Positions 1 through 8,511 of a stretch of 64,000 nucleotides of DNA are shown piece after piece (within the stretch, counting starts at the first letter, position 1; each line of letters opens with the position of its first letter). Source of the DNA: Salinispora tropica CNB-440 (GTDB lineage: Bacteria > Actinomycetota > Actinomycetes > Mycobacteriales > Micromonosporaceae); contig NC_009380.1 in the NCBI RefSeq assembly GCF_000016425.1, positions 3,414,144-3,478,143 on the forward strand. The letters are read 5' to 3'. Under the pieces are notes generated by a model, which worked only from the letters and a program-made list of their open reading frames with translations, was not told the origin of the DNA and searched no databases. The translations under genes and the position numbers were made by a program.

Positions 1-271
1 CCTCGAAGCCCATCGCCCGGCAGAAGCGGGTGATGGTGGCCGGGGAGGTGCCACTGCCCTCGGCCAGCTCGACGATGGTGGCGCGGGTGGCGGCCTCCGG
101 GTCGCTGAGCACGTGCTCAGCGACCCGGCGCAGGGCCCCGGTCAGGTCGCCCGCCCCGGCCCGGACCCGAGCCAGGACGCCGTCGGCCGCCTCTGCGCGG
201 ACGCCGCGGTCGAACCCGTCGGCGTCGGCCACCGCGGTCTCCGCGGTGGTGTCCACCTCGTGATCAACCAT
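1..271 (-). CDS. RpiR/MurR family regulator, N-terminal part (cut by window edge)
   Basis: About 90 residues are visible, starting MVDHEVDTT. The stretch ATIVELAEGSGTSPATITRF followed by CRAMGFE has the layout of the N-terminal helix-turn-helix (HTH_6) of RpiR regulators, which usually carry a C-terminal SIS domain that senses phosphosugars; that part lies outside the window. The ATG at 271 is preceded by GGAAAGAG, a reasonable ribosome binding site. An inverted repeat lies 24 bp upstream and could be its operator. The target genes are not in view. Family call is fairly sure from the HTH; the ligand is unknown. Confidence 0.75.
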   Translation of the reverse strand, partial: MVDHEVDTTAETAVADADGFDRGVRAEAADGVLARVRAGAGDLTGALRRVAEHVLSDPEAATRATIVELAEGSGTSPATITRFCRAMGFE

Positions 272-294
272 CGAGACTCTTTCCGCAAAGAAGG

Positions 295-309
295 TTTACT
301 GTTGGTAAA
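295..309. promoter_or_regulatory. Inverted repeat upstream of the RpiR gene, candidate operator
   Basis: TTTAC, 5 bp, GTAAA forms a perfect 5-bp palindrome inside an unusually AT-rich patch (about 290-320) of GC-rich DNA, just upstream of the RpiR start at 271. RpiR proteins often repress themselves or a divergent gene through such palindromes. Assigning it as an operator is inference. Confidence 0.4.
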
Positions 310-320
310 AGTTCTTACTA

Positions 321-873
321 ACCCCCCCGCCGTGTCAAGACCATGGATGAAGTTTTCAAAACGTTATGTTGAACACCAACCACCGCCGAGGCGGCGGGAA
401 GCGCCCGTCAACCCACACTGACCAGGGCGGAAGCACACCCGGAGGCAACCCCACGTTCGACCCACCGGGCCGACAGGCCCTCCGGAACGCACCGACCCGG
501 CATGATCATCTTTCCGGGAGTCGGCAACCCCGCGCCGACACTGACCTGTTCTAGACCTCAGACAGACGATGTCTGGTATATGCCTGGATGGGGTGTGGTC
601 GGGGGCACGGTGGTGGTGGAATCTCGGCGGGCGTCGGGGCGTTACACCCTGCGTACGACCGAGGAAGCGCCCCGCCCCGGCGGGTGCGGGCCGCCGGGAA
701 TGATGGTGGCCGGCCGGTCGTTACATCTGGACCCGGCGCCGTGCGCGTCCCCGTGAGACCCGCGGTCGCCGACTTTTCCCTGTTCTGTTGAGCGCCGGAC
801 GGTGCTTGCACCCCGCTCCCGACCCCCTTTTCGGGATGTGTGTGGGTGTCGACCCCCGAATGGAGCACACCTG
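321..873. other. Non-coding region before the secreted lysozyme-like gene
   Basis: About 550 bp without a convincing gene; open frames on both strands here have low-complexity Arg/Pro/Gly translations and no family resemblance. The stretch from about 540 to 873 could be a long leader for the gene at 874. I looked for the c-di-AMP (ydaO) riboswitch often found before actinobacterial cell-wall hydrolases and did not find its conserved boxes. Confidence 0.5.
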
Positions 874-1458
874 ATGAACACGATTCTGCGTCGTAGCGTC
901 CTGGGTATCGCTGGTCTGGCCCTGTCCACCGGTGTCGTCGCCGGCCCCCTGGCCACCTACACCGACAGCACCCCGGCCTCGGCTTCGGCCGCGGCGGTGC
1001 AGGTCGCGAAGCCGGACCTGGACACCCTGATCCCGCACGGCACCCAGGGCAAGCAGTCACGCATCACTCTCGGTGACGAGCAGGTGTCGAACGTCAAGGC
1101 CATCATTGAGGCCACGAAGGCCGCCGGGATGGACGAGCGGGCCGCCGTCGTGGCGATCGCGACCAGTTTGCAGGAGTCGAAGCTGGAGAACCTGGGTCAC
1201 CTGGGTGACCGCAACGACCACGACTCGCAGGGCCTGTTCCAGCAGCGCCCCTCCTCCGGCTGGGGCACGGTCGAGCAGATCACCGACCCCGCCTACTCCA
1301 CCACCGCCTTCCTCAACGGGCTCAAGCAGGTTGACGGTTGGCAGGAGATGCCGTTGACCGAGGCCGCCCAGACGGTACAGGTGTCGGCGTACCCGTTCCA
1401 CTACGCCCAGTGGGAGACCCAGGCCGCCGACCTCGTGGCCGAACACTGGACCAGCTGA
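874..1458 (+). CDS. Secreted lysozyme-like (peptidoglycan hydrolase-like) protein
   Basis: A 194-residue protein. Residues 1-40 form a signal peptide (MNTILRR, then a hydrophobic stretch IAGLALSTGVVAG). The mature part contains AVVAIATSLQESKLENLG, SQGLFQQRPSSGWG and a C-terminal YPFHYAQWE. This QES...GLFQQRPSxGWGT pattern is the lysozyme-like core seen in actinobacterial NlpC/P60-associated and phage-tail muralytic proteins; the Glu of QES is the likely catalytic acid. No second catalytic or wall-binding domain is present. The ATG at 874 follows GGAG. It stands alone and ends just before a strong hairpin. Action on peptidoglycan outside the cell is inferred from the family. Confidence 0.72.
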   Translation: MNTILRRSVLGIAGLALSTGVVAGPLATYTDSTPASASAAAVQVAKPDLDTLIPHGTQGKQSRITLGDEQVSNVKAIIEATKAAGMDERAAVVAIATSLQESKLENLGHLGDRNDHDSQGLFQQRPSSGWGTVEQITDPAYSTTAFLNGLKQVDGWQEMPLTEAAQTVQVSAYPFHYAQWETQAADLVAEHWTS

Positions 1459-1490
1459 CCCACCACACCACAACCGATACGAACCAGTAT

Positions 1491-1523
1491 GTTGGCCGGC
1501 ACCCGACACGGGTGCCGGCCGAC
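1491..1523. terminator. Bidirectional terminator-like hairpin
   Basis: An 11-bp perfect GC stem (1494-1504 with 1510-1520), extendable by two or three pairs, closes a 5-nt loop. It sits between the convergent lysozyme-like gene and aroA. It has no clear U tract, as is common for actinomycete terminators. Confidence 0.75.
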
Positions 1524-1605
1524 AACTATGTCAGGGTCGCCGCCTGCGGTCGACGACCAACGACCATGCAGGCGCCGCAGAAGATGGTGCGTTCTCGCCA
1601 CCACC

Positions 1606-2850
1606 TCAGCGGTCGCCGGCGAACAGTCTTGCCAACTCGTCGTGGAATCCGGGAAAGGTCTTCGACACGCATGCCGGGTCATCGAGGACCAGACCGGGAA
1701 CCCGCAGCCCGAGCACCGAGAACGACATCGCGATGCGGTGGTCCCGCCGACAGCGGATCAGGGCCGCGGATGGGTCCGCCGGGGAAATCTCGATCCAGTC
1801 CGCTCCTGTCCGCACCGGAACGCCACACGAGACAAGGTTCTGTGCTATCGCGTCGATCCGGTCTGACTCCTTGAGGCGGGCGTGGCCCACGCCGGTGATT
1901 CGAATCGGCGCGTCAGCGAGCGGCGCGATGGCGGCGAGGGTCATAAAGGTGTCGGAGATCGGCCCCATGTCGACCGCGAATCCCCCACGCAACTGTCGCG
2001 GCCCTCGCACCGTCACCCGATCTCGGTCCGCCGTCACCTTGGCGCCCAGTTGAGACAGCACGTCGACGAACCGCCGGTCGCCCTGCAGGCTGGCGCTGCC
2101 CAACCCATCTACGGATACCTCCTTCCCCGTGACTGCGGCGGCCGCGAGAACATACGAAGCGGTCGAGGCGTCCGGCTCGACGAGAAACTGGGTGCGGGTG
2201 TACCGACCGGGGCGAACGGTGAAGCGGCCAGGGATGGCCTCAGCGACCTGAGCCCCGAAGCGAGCCATCACGGCGATCGTCATATCGACGTACGGCCGGC
2301 TGACCAGTTCCGGCGCGACCACCGTAAGCGGGTTGGACAGCAACGGCCCGGCCATGAGTAGCCCGCTCAGGTACTGGCTGCTGGTGCCGCTGGCGAGCAC
2401 GACTTCACCCCCGGTAAGGCCATCCGATACCAGACGGAACGGCAGTCCCTCGCCGTCACCGCTGGGCTCGACCGTCGCGCCAAGTGCACGCAGTGCGTCG
2501 ATCAGCGGATGAAGTGGCCGGGCACGTAGTTGGTCCGTGCCATCGAAGTCGAAGACACCACCGGCTGCCGCGGCCATGGGCGGTAGGAACCGGGCTGCCG
2601 TACCGGCGTCCTCGCACCAGACTCGACCGGACCTCAACCGCGTCCCGGCGCCGCTGCCAGTCACCGTCCACCGCTGGGCGTGCCGTTCGACCGACGCCCC
2701 GAGGGCGACGAGCGCGTCGGCGAACGCCGTGGTGCCATCGCTCACCAGCGGATTGTCGAGTTCGGTCACTCCGTCCGCCATAGCCGCGATGGCGAGGGCA
2801 CGGTTGGTCAAGGACTTCGATCCGGGCACGCGGGCCCGTATTGCGCTCAT
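1606..2850 (-). CDS. aroA: 3-phosphoshikimate 1-carboxyvinyltransferase (EPSP synthase), divergent type
   Basis: A 414-residue EPSP synthase, the sixth step of the shikimate pathway (shikimate-3-phosphate plus PEP). Visible motifs are PGSKSLTNRALAIAA near the N terminus, the PEP-loop equivalent DAGTAARFL, ASGTSSQYLSGLL, and RLKESDRIDAIAQNL. The usual actinobacterial enzyme reads about RGHETDRLAAL at the last position, so this copy is of a different subtype and may be a second enzyme rather than the housekeeping one; the rest of the genome is needed to tell. The ATG at 2850 is chosen because homology starts immediately. It lies 83 bp downstream of the MMPL exporter on the same strand and may be co-transcribed with it. 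Confidence 0.9.
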   Translation of the reverse strand: MSAIRARVPGSKSLTNRALAIAAMADGVTELDNPLVSDGTTAFADALVALGASVERHAQRWTVTGSGAGTRLRSGRVWCEDAGTAARFLPPMAAAAGGVFDFDGTDQLRARPLHPLIDALRALGATVEPSGDGEGLPFRLVSDGLTGGEVVLASGTSSQYLSGLLMAGPLLSNPLTVVAPELVSRPYVDMTIAVMARFGAQVAEAIPGRFTVRPGRYTRTQFLVEPDASTASYVLAAAAVTGKEVSVDGLGSASLQGDRRFVDVLSQLGAKVTADRDRVTVRGPRQLRGGFAVDMGPISDTFMTLAAIAPLADAPIRITGVGHARLKESDRIDAIAQNLVSCGVPVRTGADWIEISPADPSAALIRCRRDHRIAMSFSVLGLRVPGLVLDDPACVSKTFPGFHDELARLFAGDR

Positions 2851-2933
2851 GCCGTCATCCTCACAAACCGCGTAGGTATTTTCCGATGCCGGGCGGGGAC
2901 GACACACCTACCGGGCCGGCTTGCCGTCAGCGG

Positions 2934-5201
2934 TCAGTCACCCGAGTGTTCACCGTTGCCGCGCGCCCCCGTCGGTTGGAGCGGCCGCGGTGAGGTGTGA
3001 TCGCGTCGATCAGAATCGGTCGATAGCTCGTCGCGGGTAGAAGCCATATCGAGTCGGTGGCGCAGCTTCTCACCTTCTACGTCCACGTCGGGGAGCGCAC
3101 GGTCGAGCCAACGTGGTAGCCGCCAGGCGGCATCTCGGAGCAGCGTCATGACGGCTGGCACGATGGTCATCCGTACGACGAGGGCGTCGAAGAGCACGGC
3201 GACGCCGAGGGCGAAACCGACCGACGTAATGATCGGCTCCGGGGACAGAATGAAGCCGGTGAAGACGCCGATCATGATGATCGCGGCGGCGGTGACAACA
3301 CGCGCCCCGTGCCCGAATCCACTCACCACCGCCTCGCGCGCGTCACTACCGTGGACATATTCCTCGCGCATGCGGGTGACCAGGAAGACCTCGTAGTCCA
3401 TGGCCAGGCCGAACACGATGCCGATCAGGAAGATCGGCAGGAAGCTGATGATGGGCCCAGTCTGTTCGATGCCGAAAAGGCTGGCCGCCCAACCCCACTG
3501 GAACACTGCCACGACCGCGCCGAATGTGGCCGCGACGCTGAGCAAGAAGCCGGCGGTGGCCTTAATCGGCACCAGCAGCGACCGGAACACCAGCATGAGC
3601 AGGACCAGCGCCAGCCCCACTACGACCGCCAGGTACGGCAACAGCGCGTCGCCGAGTGTGGTCGAGACGTCGATGTTGATGGCGGTCAGGCCGGTGACGC
3701 CAATGGCGGCACCAGATACCGTGCCGTCGAGGTCACGGATCGCGTGGACCAGTTCCTCGGTGCCGGAATCGCTGGGTCCGCTGTTCGGAACGACGGTCAT
3801 CAGTCCGGTGTCACCGGCGGGGTTGATGACGGGCGGGGTAACCGTGGCCACATCGTCGAGCCCTTGAATCGACTGCGCCACCTGCTCGACGACGCCATCA
3901 GCCAGACTGGTGCCAGCCTCGACCACGACGGTTAGCGGAGCGTTGAAGCCGGGGCCGAACCCGGCAACGACCAGGTCGTAGGCCTTTCGCTGAGTGGTGT
4001 CCGGTGCGGCGGTGCTGTCGTCGGGCATGCCGAGGCGCAGATCTGCGGCGGGGATGGCGACAACGCCCAGCGCGACAACGGCGATCAGCAGCGCCGCGAC
4101 GGGACGGCGGGTCACCGTGCGAGCCCATCGGATGCCGAAGCTCGGCGTCGCGGTGTCACCTTCTGGGTCGCGGGCGGGCAACCCGCGCACGCGTCCACCG
4201 GCGATCCGCCGGCCAACGAGCCCGAACAGGGCTGGCAGCAGGGTCAGCGCGATGAGGACAGCGACGGCCACAGTTCCGGCGGCGGCAAGCCCCATCTGGG
4301 TCAGGAATGGGATGCCGACGACGGACAGCGCGGCCAGTGCGATGATGACGGTGAGCCCGGCGAACACGATCGCGGAGCCGGCGGTGCCGACCGCGCGACC
4401 GGCGGCCTCCTTCAGTTCGCGGCCGAGGGCGAGTTCGTGCCGGTAGCGCGAAACGATGAACAGCGCGTAGTCGATGGCTACCGCCAGACCGAGCATCAGC
4501 GCAAGGGTCGGCGTGGTTGACGACAGGTCGACGAAGCCGGTCGCGGCGGTGATCGCACCGACGCCGATCAGGATGCCGAGGATCGCGGTCAGCAGCGGTA
4601 GACCCGCCGCCACCATCGACCCGAACGTGATCACCAGAACCACGGCGGCGACGACGATGCCGATGACCTCGGCCAGACCTTGTTCCGGATTGGCCAGCAG
4701 CGCGTCGCCGCCGACCTCGACGGTCAAGCCTTCGCCGCGCGCCGTTTCCACGACGGCGGTCAACGCGTCGCGTGCCGGCTCAGTCAGTTCCGCGCCCTGC
4801 ACCTGGTAGGTCGCCTGCGCGAAGCCGATCGTGCCGGTGGCGTTGACGGCGCCCGACTGGAATGGGTCGGTCACGGAGGCGACCTGCGGCGCCTGATCCA
4901 GTTCGGTGACGGCGCGCTCGATGGCCGTGCGGTACTCGGGGTCGGTGAGCTTCTGCCCTTCTGGTGCGGCGAACACCACGCGGGCCGTCGCACCGTCGGC
5001 GGAGGCCTGTGGGAACCGTTCCCGCAGCAGGTCGATCGCCTGCTGCGATGGCGTGCCGGGAATGCGGAACGCGTCGGAGGTCGGTCCGGACAAGGCGGCG
5101 GCGCCGACCAACGTGGCGCTGAGAACGGCCAGCCACAACCCGACGACGAGCCATCGGCGACCGAACGCGAATTTGCCAAGCCGGTAGAGAAACGAGGCCA
5201 T
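2934..5201 (-). CDS. MMPL/RND-family membrane exporter
   Basis: A 755-residue protein with the MMPL layout: one N-terminal membrane helix, a periplasm-side domain, a block of about five helices (near 180-340), a second soluble domain, and a second helix block near 520-680 with DYEVFLVTRMREEY. Both halves carry the repeated DYALF / DYEVF motif of MmpL transporters (AVAIDYALFIVSRYRHEL in the first). These proteins export lipids, siderophores or drugs using the proton gradient. The ATG at 5201 is preceded by GGAGGG at the right distance. A TetR gene lies 91 bp upstream on the same strand, the usual regulator for such pumps. The substrate is unknown. Confidence 0.9.
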   Translation of the reverse strand: MASFLYRLGKFAFGRRWLVVGLWLAVLSATLVGAAALSGPTSDAFRIPGTPSQQAIDLLRERFPQASADGATARVVFAAPEGQKLTDPEYRTAIERAVTELDQAPQVASVTDPFQSGAVNATGTIGFAQATYQVQGAELTEPARDALTAVVETARGEGLTVEVGGDALLANPEQGLAEVIGIVVAAVVLVITFGSMVAAGLPLLTAILGILIGVGAITAATGFVDLSSTTPTLALMLGLAVAIDYALFIVSRYRHELALGRELKEAAGRAVGTAGSAIVFAGLTVIIALAALSVVGIPFLTQMGLAAAGTVAVAVLIALTLLPALFGLVGRRIAGGRVRGLPARDPEGDTATPSFGIRWARTVTRRPVAALLIAVVALGVVAIPAADLRLGMPDDSTAAPDTTQRKAYDLVVAGFGPGFNAPLTVVVEAGTSLADGVVEQVAQSIQGLDDVATVTPPVINPAGDTGLMTVVPNSGPSDSGTEELVHAIRDLDGTVSGAAIGVTGLTAINIDVSTTLGDALLPYLAVVVGLALVLLMLVFRSLLVPIKATAGFLLSVAATFGAVVAVFQWGWAASLFGIEQTGPIISFLPIFLIGIVFGLAMDYEVFLVTRMREEYVHGSDAREAVVSGFGHGARVVTAAAIIMIGVFTGFILSPEPIITSVGFALGVAVLFDALVVRMTIVPAVMTLLRDAAWRLPRWLDRALPDVDVEGEKLRHRLDMASTRDELSTDSDRRDHTSPRPLQPTGARGNGEHSGD

Positions 5202-5292
5202 CAGGCCCTCCATTTACAGACGTCGAGATTCGACCGACCACCGCGGTACAAGGTGGACGGCTACGGTTCGGGTCGGGTCAGACGACCCGCTT

Positions 5293-5925
5293 TCAGGTAT
5301 CGATAGTTGAGCGGTTGGTGTGGCTACCCAGTGGAAGGCCCGCCCGCAGTTGCGCGAAGCTTTGCCGAACGAGGTCAGGCAGTGTGTCGGTGGCGCCTTC
5401 CGCCCACATCTCAAGCGAGGTTTGCAGCGCGAGGCACGCGGCTCCGGCCAGTAGCCGTGAGCCGAGGTCACAGTCCGGTTCGGCGCTGACGCGCTCGGCG
5501 ATGACATCCATGAGTAGGCGGTGGGCCCGCTCGAACATGACGAGATGCTGGGCCAACATCGCCGGGTTCTCCCGGATCACGTTCATCAGCACGACCAGGT
5601 GGTCGCGATGGTCGAGGAAGCCTGTGACAACAGAAGAGAGCGCTTCTGCCAGAGAGTCCCAGACGGCCTCACCCGCGGGCCTGGCCCGGATTGCCTCGGC
5701 AATCGCCTCGGGCCCCGCGCGGCGCACCGCTCCATAGAGAATCGCCTCCTCGCGACCGGAGAAGTAGTTGCGGAACGTACGCGGTGAGACGTCGGCCGCC
5801 GCGGCGATCGCCTCGGGCGTCACCGCGTCGAGTCCGCGCTCGACCATCAGCGACCAGGCGGCGTGGCTCAATGCCTCGCGCGTCGCCAGCTTCTTGCGTT
5901 CGCGCAGGCTCAACTCGGAGGTCAT
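5293..5925 (-). CDS. TetR family transcriptional regulator
   Basis: A 210-residue regulator with an N-terminal TetR helix-turn-helix (LATREALSHAAWSLMVERGL then AIAAAADVSPRTFRNYF) and a divergent ligand-binding part. It precedes the MMPL exporter on the same strand and most likely represses the exporter operon and itself. A clear inverted repeat lies 38 bp upstream of its ATG at 5925. The motif ISPRTFRNYF is typical of actinobacterial TetR proteins tied to efflux. Ligand unknown. Confidence 0.88.
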   Translation of the reverse strand: MTSELSLRERKKLATREALSHAAWSLMVERGLDAVTPEAIAAAADVSPRTFRNYFSGREEAILYGAVRRAGPEAIAEAIRARPAGEAVWDSLAEALSSVVTGFLDHRDHLVVLMNVIRENPAMLAQHLVMFERAHRLLMDVIAERVSAEPDCDLGSRLLAGAACLALQTSLEMWAEGATDTLPDLVRQSFAQLRAGLPLGSHTNRSTIDT

Positions 5926-5962
5926 ACCAACACCATGACAGAGTTTTTCCAACTTGGCAAAT

Positions 5963-5977
5963 TTTCCTGGTAGGAAA
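5963..5977. promoter_or_regulatory. Inverted repeat, candidate TetR operator
   Basis: TTTCC, TGGTA, GGAAA is a perfect 5-bp palindrome with further partial symmetry outside it, in an AT-rich patch 38 bp upstream of the tetR start. Size and position fit an autoregulatory TetR operator. Inferred. Confidence 0.5.
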
Positions 5978-6181
5978 GTTTCTGAAGTGGGTCACACGAG
6001 ACACCAGGCCCGCCCGCCATGACTACGCGCACTCCGGCCGACCAACTGGCCACCCTCAAGGCGAAGGTCCAAGTTCTGACCAGAGCCGAAGGGCTTGGGT
6101 TGAACCCAGAGGCAGCGCACCGCCTGCACCGATCAGAACTGCGGCAAGCCTCCACAGCCCCGCGCGGTCAACGCTTCCGGA

Positions 6182-6761
6182 GTTGAGGCGCTGCTCGGCG
6201 AAGTTCGCGCTGAGATCGACCGACTTGACGAAAGCGTTGAGTGGCGTGCCGCGCTGCGCGCACGTTGCCTCGCCGCCCGCCGGGTAATCCTCCAGCACCC
6301 CTGGGGGCCCGCGCTCATCAGCTCGCGGTCGACCATCCCCCGAGCGTGTACGTCCATTTCGAGGACGTCCTAGCCCAAATGGTCGGGGTGGGTTTTCCTA
6401 CCGACTCGCCCACCGCGGGCTACCTGCACTCGGCAGTATGGTGCTCGGCTTCACCCAGGAACTTTCTACCCCTGCCGGTGGCGGCGAGGAGGCTGACGCC
6501 GACGTGAAGAGGCAGCTGGCCGCGATGGGCGAGGCGCTTCCCCACCTCACCGCAATGGTGGCCACCGAACTGCACTCGGTCACCGACCCCACCCTTGGCT
6601 GGTGTGACAGCCAGGTGGAGTTCGAGTTCACCTTGGATCTACTACGTGATGGGCTCGAGCGATCGCTGCTGCTGAGCCGGGTCAGCAGCAGCCCGGACGA
6701 ATGCCCCAGCAGGCAGGACCCAAGGCCGGGCTACGCCGGGCATCGCTCCGAACGGTCTTAG
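6182..6761 (+). pseudogene. Decayed TetR regulator (C-terminal domain in three frames)
   Basis: Three consecutive pieces in different frames read like one TetR C-terminal domain. 6182-6340 gives VEALLGEVRAEIDRLDESVE, then WRAALRARCLAARR and HPWGPALISSR. From about 6339 a second frame gives PSVYVHFEDVLAQM. From 6438 a third frame gives MVLGFTQEL and ends at a stop at 6761. In intact relatives these segments are continuous (…ISSRTTIP…VYVYFEDILA…LGFVQELFSP). No convincing helix-turn-helix remains upstream. At least two frameshifts, and probably N-terminal loss, make this a pseudogene. Confidence 0.6.
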
Positions 6762-7095
6762 CCGCTGCCGCCCATCCCCCGGCAGATCGTCGGGGCCCCG
6801 GGCCAAGCCATGCAGCCGGAATCTCCGGCACAGGCCCAATAGATGTAGGCGGCCCGGAACCGTGATCGGCCGTGGCCATGATAGTTGCCAGTCACGGCCG
6901 AAGTGCCGGCAGGAAGTCGGTCATTCAGGAATAGTCCTCAGCTTCACGTAAACAGCGAAGTGTCCCGAGGAGGACAGGAAGAAACTCCTGCTCAACCACA
7001 ATCTGAAACCGCGATGGTAGAAGGTGGAGCCGCACCAACCGGCTTTGCGCCCGAACGCCGCACGGCTACCGCCACCGTCCCCTACGCTTGCGCCC

Positions 7096-8511
7096 ATGGG
7101 CCGCCTGCGCCGACTCGCCGCGGCGACACCGGCGAGCCGGAACCGCTACCTCGACATGCTTCGGGCCCTGGCGATCATTATGGTCGTCATCGGTCACTGG
7201 AGCGTCGTGGACATCGGGCACGACGCCAACGGGCAGCCCACCGCGCGCTCCGCACTGCCCGACCTACCATGGGCGTACCCGGTGACCTGGGCGGTCCAGG
7301 TCATGCCGATCTTCTTCCTGGTCGGTGGGTACGCCAACGCCGCGTCCCTGACCTCGCACCGCCGTCGGGGTGGTGACGCCACCGGCTGGCTGCTCGGCCG
7401 CAGTGCCCGGCTGCTCCGGCCCACCAGCGTGCTGGTGCTCGGCCTCGCCGCCGCCGGCCTCGCCGCCCGGCTCGGCGGTGCCGACCCGTCGTTGGTCCGG
7501 ACCGTGGTCTACTTCGCCACCATCCCGCTGTGGTTCCTCGCCGCGTACCTACTCGTGGTGCCGCTGACCCCGGTGATGTACGCGCTGCACCGGCGGTACG
7601 GGCTACTCGTACCGGTGGCGCTGGCCGCCCTCGTCGCCGCGGGTGACCTGACCCGCGAAATCGGTCTGCACGACGCCGCCCTGCCGAACTACCTCTTCGG
7701 CTGGCTGGCCATTCACCAGGTCGGCTTCGCCTGGTACGACGCGGACAAGAAAGACCCTGACGCTACGGCACCACGTGGCCGGTCGGCTGGGCTCCGGACC
7801 CGACGGCTGCCGCTGTCGCGGCAGGCCGGTTGGACGGCGCTGCTCGGCGGACTGGCGGTGGCGGTGCTGCTGACCGGTCCCGGCCCGTACCCGGTCAGCA
7901 TGATCAACATTCCGGGTGAACGGCTGAACAACGCCGCCCCGCCCAGCCTCGCGCTGCTGGCGGTGAGCACCGCACAGCTCGGGCTCCTCCTGCTGCTGCG
8001 CCGACCGGCACAGCGTTGGCTGCGCCGTGACCGCCCCTGGATGGCGGTGATCGCGGTGAACAGCGTCGTGTTGACGGTCTTCCTGTGGCACCTGAGCGCG
8101 GCGATCCTGGCGATCGGCGCCCTGGACGCGGTGGGGTTGCTGCCGACCCCGGCCGCCGGCTCAGCCGCCTGGCTGGCCTGGCGGATCCCCTGGGTGCTGA
8201 TTCTCGGTGTGTTCCTGGCCGTCCTGGTCGCCATCTTCGGCCCGGTCGAGGCACGCACCAGCCGCCCCCCGGCCGCCCGAGCGCCCTCCCCACCATCGGA
8301 TGACCGGGCGAAGCACCGCTCGCTGGTCACCGGCCGCGGCGTGCTCGCCGTCGCCGCTTTCGTCGCCGTCGTCGCCGCGCTCGTCATCAACGCGACCGCC
8401 CCACGCGACGCCCCACTGCTGCTCGGGCTGCCCGTCCCGGCGCTGGTGGCCTACCTGGCCGGGGCGGGCACCCTGCGGTTCCTCAGGTCGGGGTGGGGAA
8501 CCCGAGGCTGA
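7096..8511 (+). CDS. Acyltransferase family 3 membrane protein
   Basis: A 471-residue integral membrane protein with about ten hydrophobic segments. The N terminus reads NRYLDMLRALAIIMVVIGHW, with the conserved Arg and His of acyltransferase 3 proteins, and FLVGGYANAASL follows. These enzymes O-acylate sugars, peptidoglycan, lipids or natural products at the inner membrane. A loop rich in Arg and Pro near residues 390-415 is probably cytoplasmic. The ATG at 7096 is used because homology begins there; upstream codons translate to low-complexity sequence. Its last 29 bp overlap the convergent mmsA gene. The acceptor is unknown. Confidence 0.85.
   Translation: MGRLRRLAAATPASRNRYLDMLRALAIIMVVIGHWSVVDIGHDANGQPTARSALPDLPWAYPVTWAVQVMPIFFLVGGYANAASLTSHRRRGGDATGWLLGRSARLLRPTSVLVLGLAAAGLAARLGGADPSLVRTVVYFATIPLWFLAAYLLVVPLTPVMYALHRRYGLLVPVALAALVAAGDLTREIGLHDAALPNYLFGWLAIHQVGFAWYDADKKDPDATAPRGRSAGLRTRRLPLSRQAGWTALLGGLAVAVLLTGPGPYPVSMINIPGERLNNAAPPSLALLAVSTAQLGLLLLLRRPAQRWLRRDRPWMAVIAVNSVVLTVFLWHLSAAILAIGALDAVGLLPTPAAGSAAWLAWRIPWVLILGVFLAVLVAIFGPVEARTSRPPAARAPSPPSDDRAKHRSLVTGRGVLAVAAFVAVVAALVINATAPRDAPLLLGLPVPALVAYLAGAGTLRFLRSGWGTRG

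Noticed and set aside
541..873. Possible c-di-AMP (ydaO) riboswitch before the lysozyme-like gene
   Set aside because: Position and gene type would fit, but the conserved GGGTGAATC-like and GGGGAACC-like boxes are absent.
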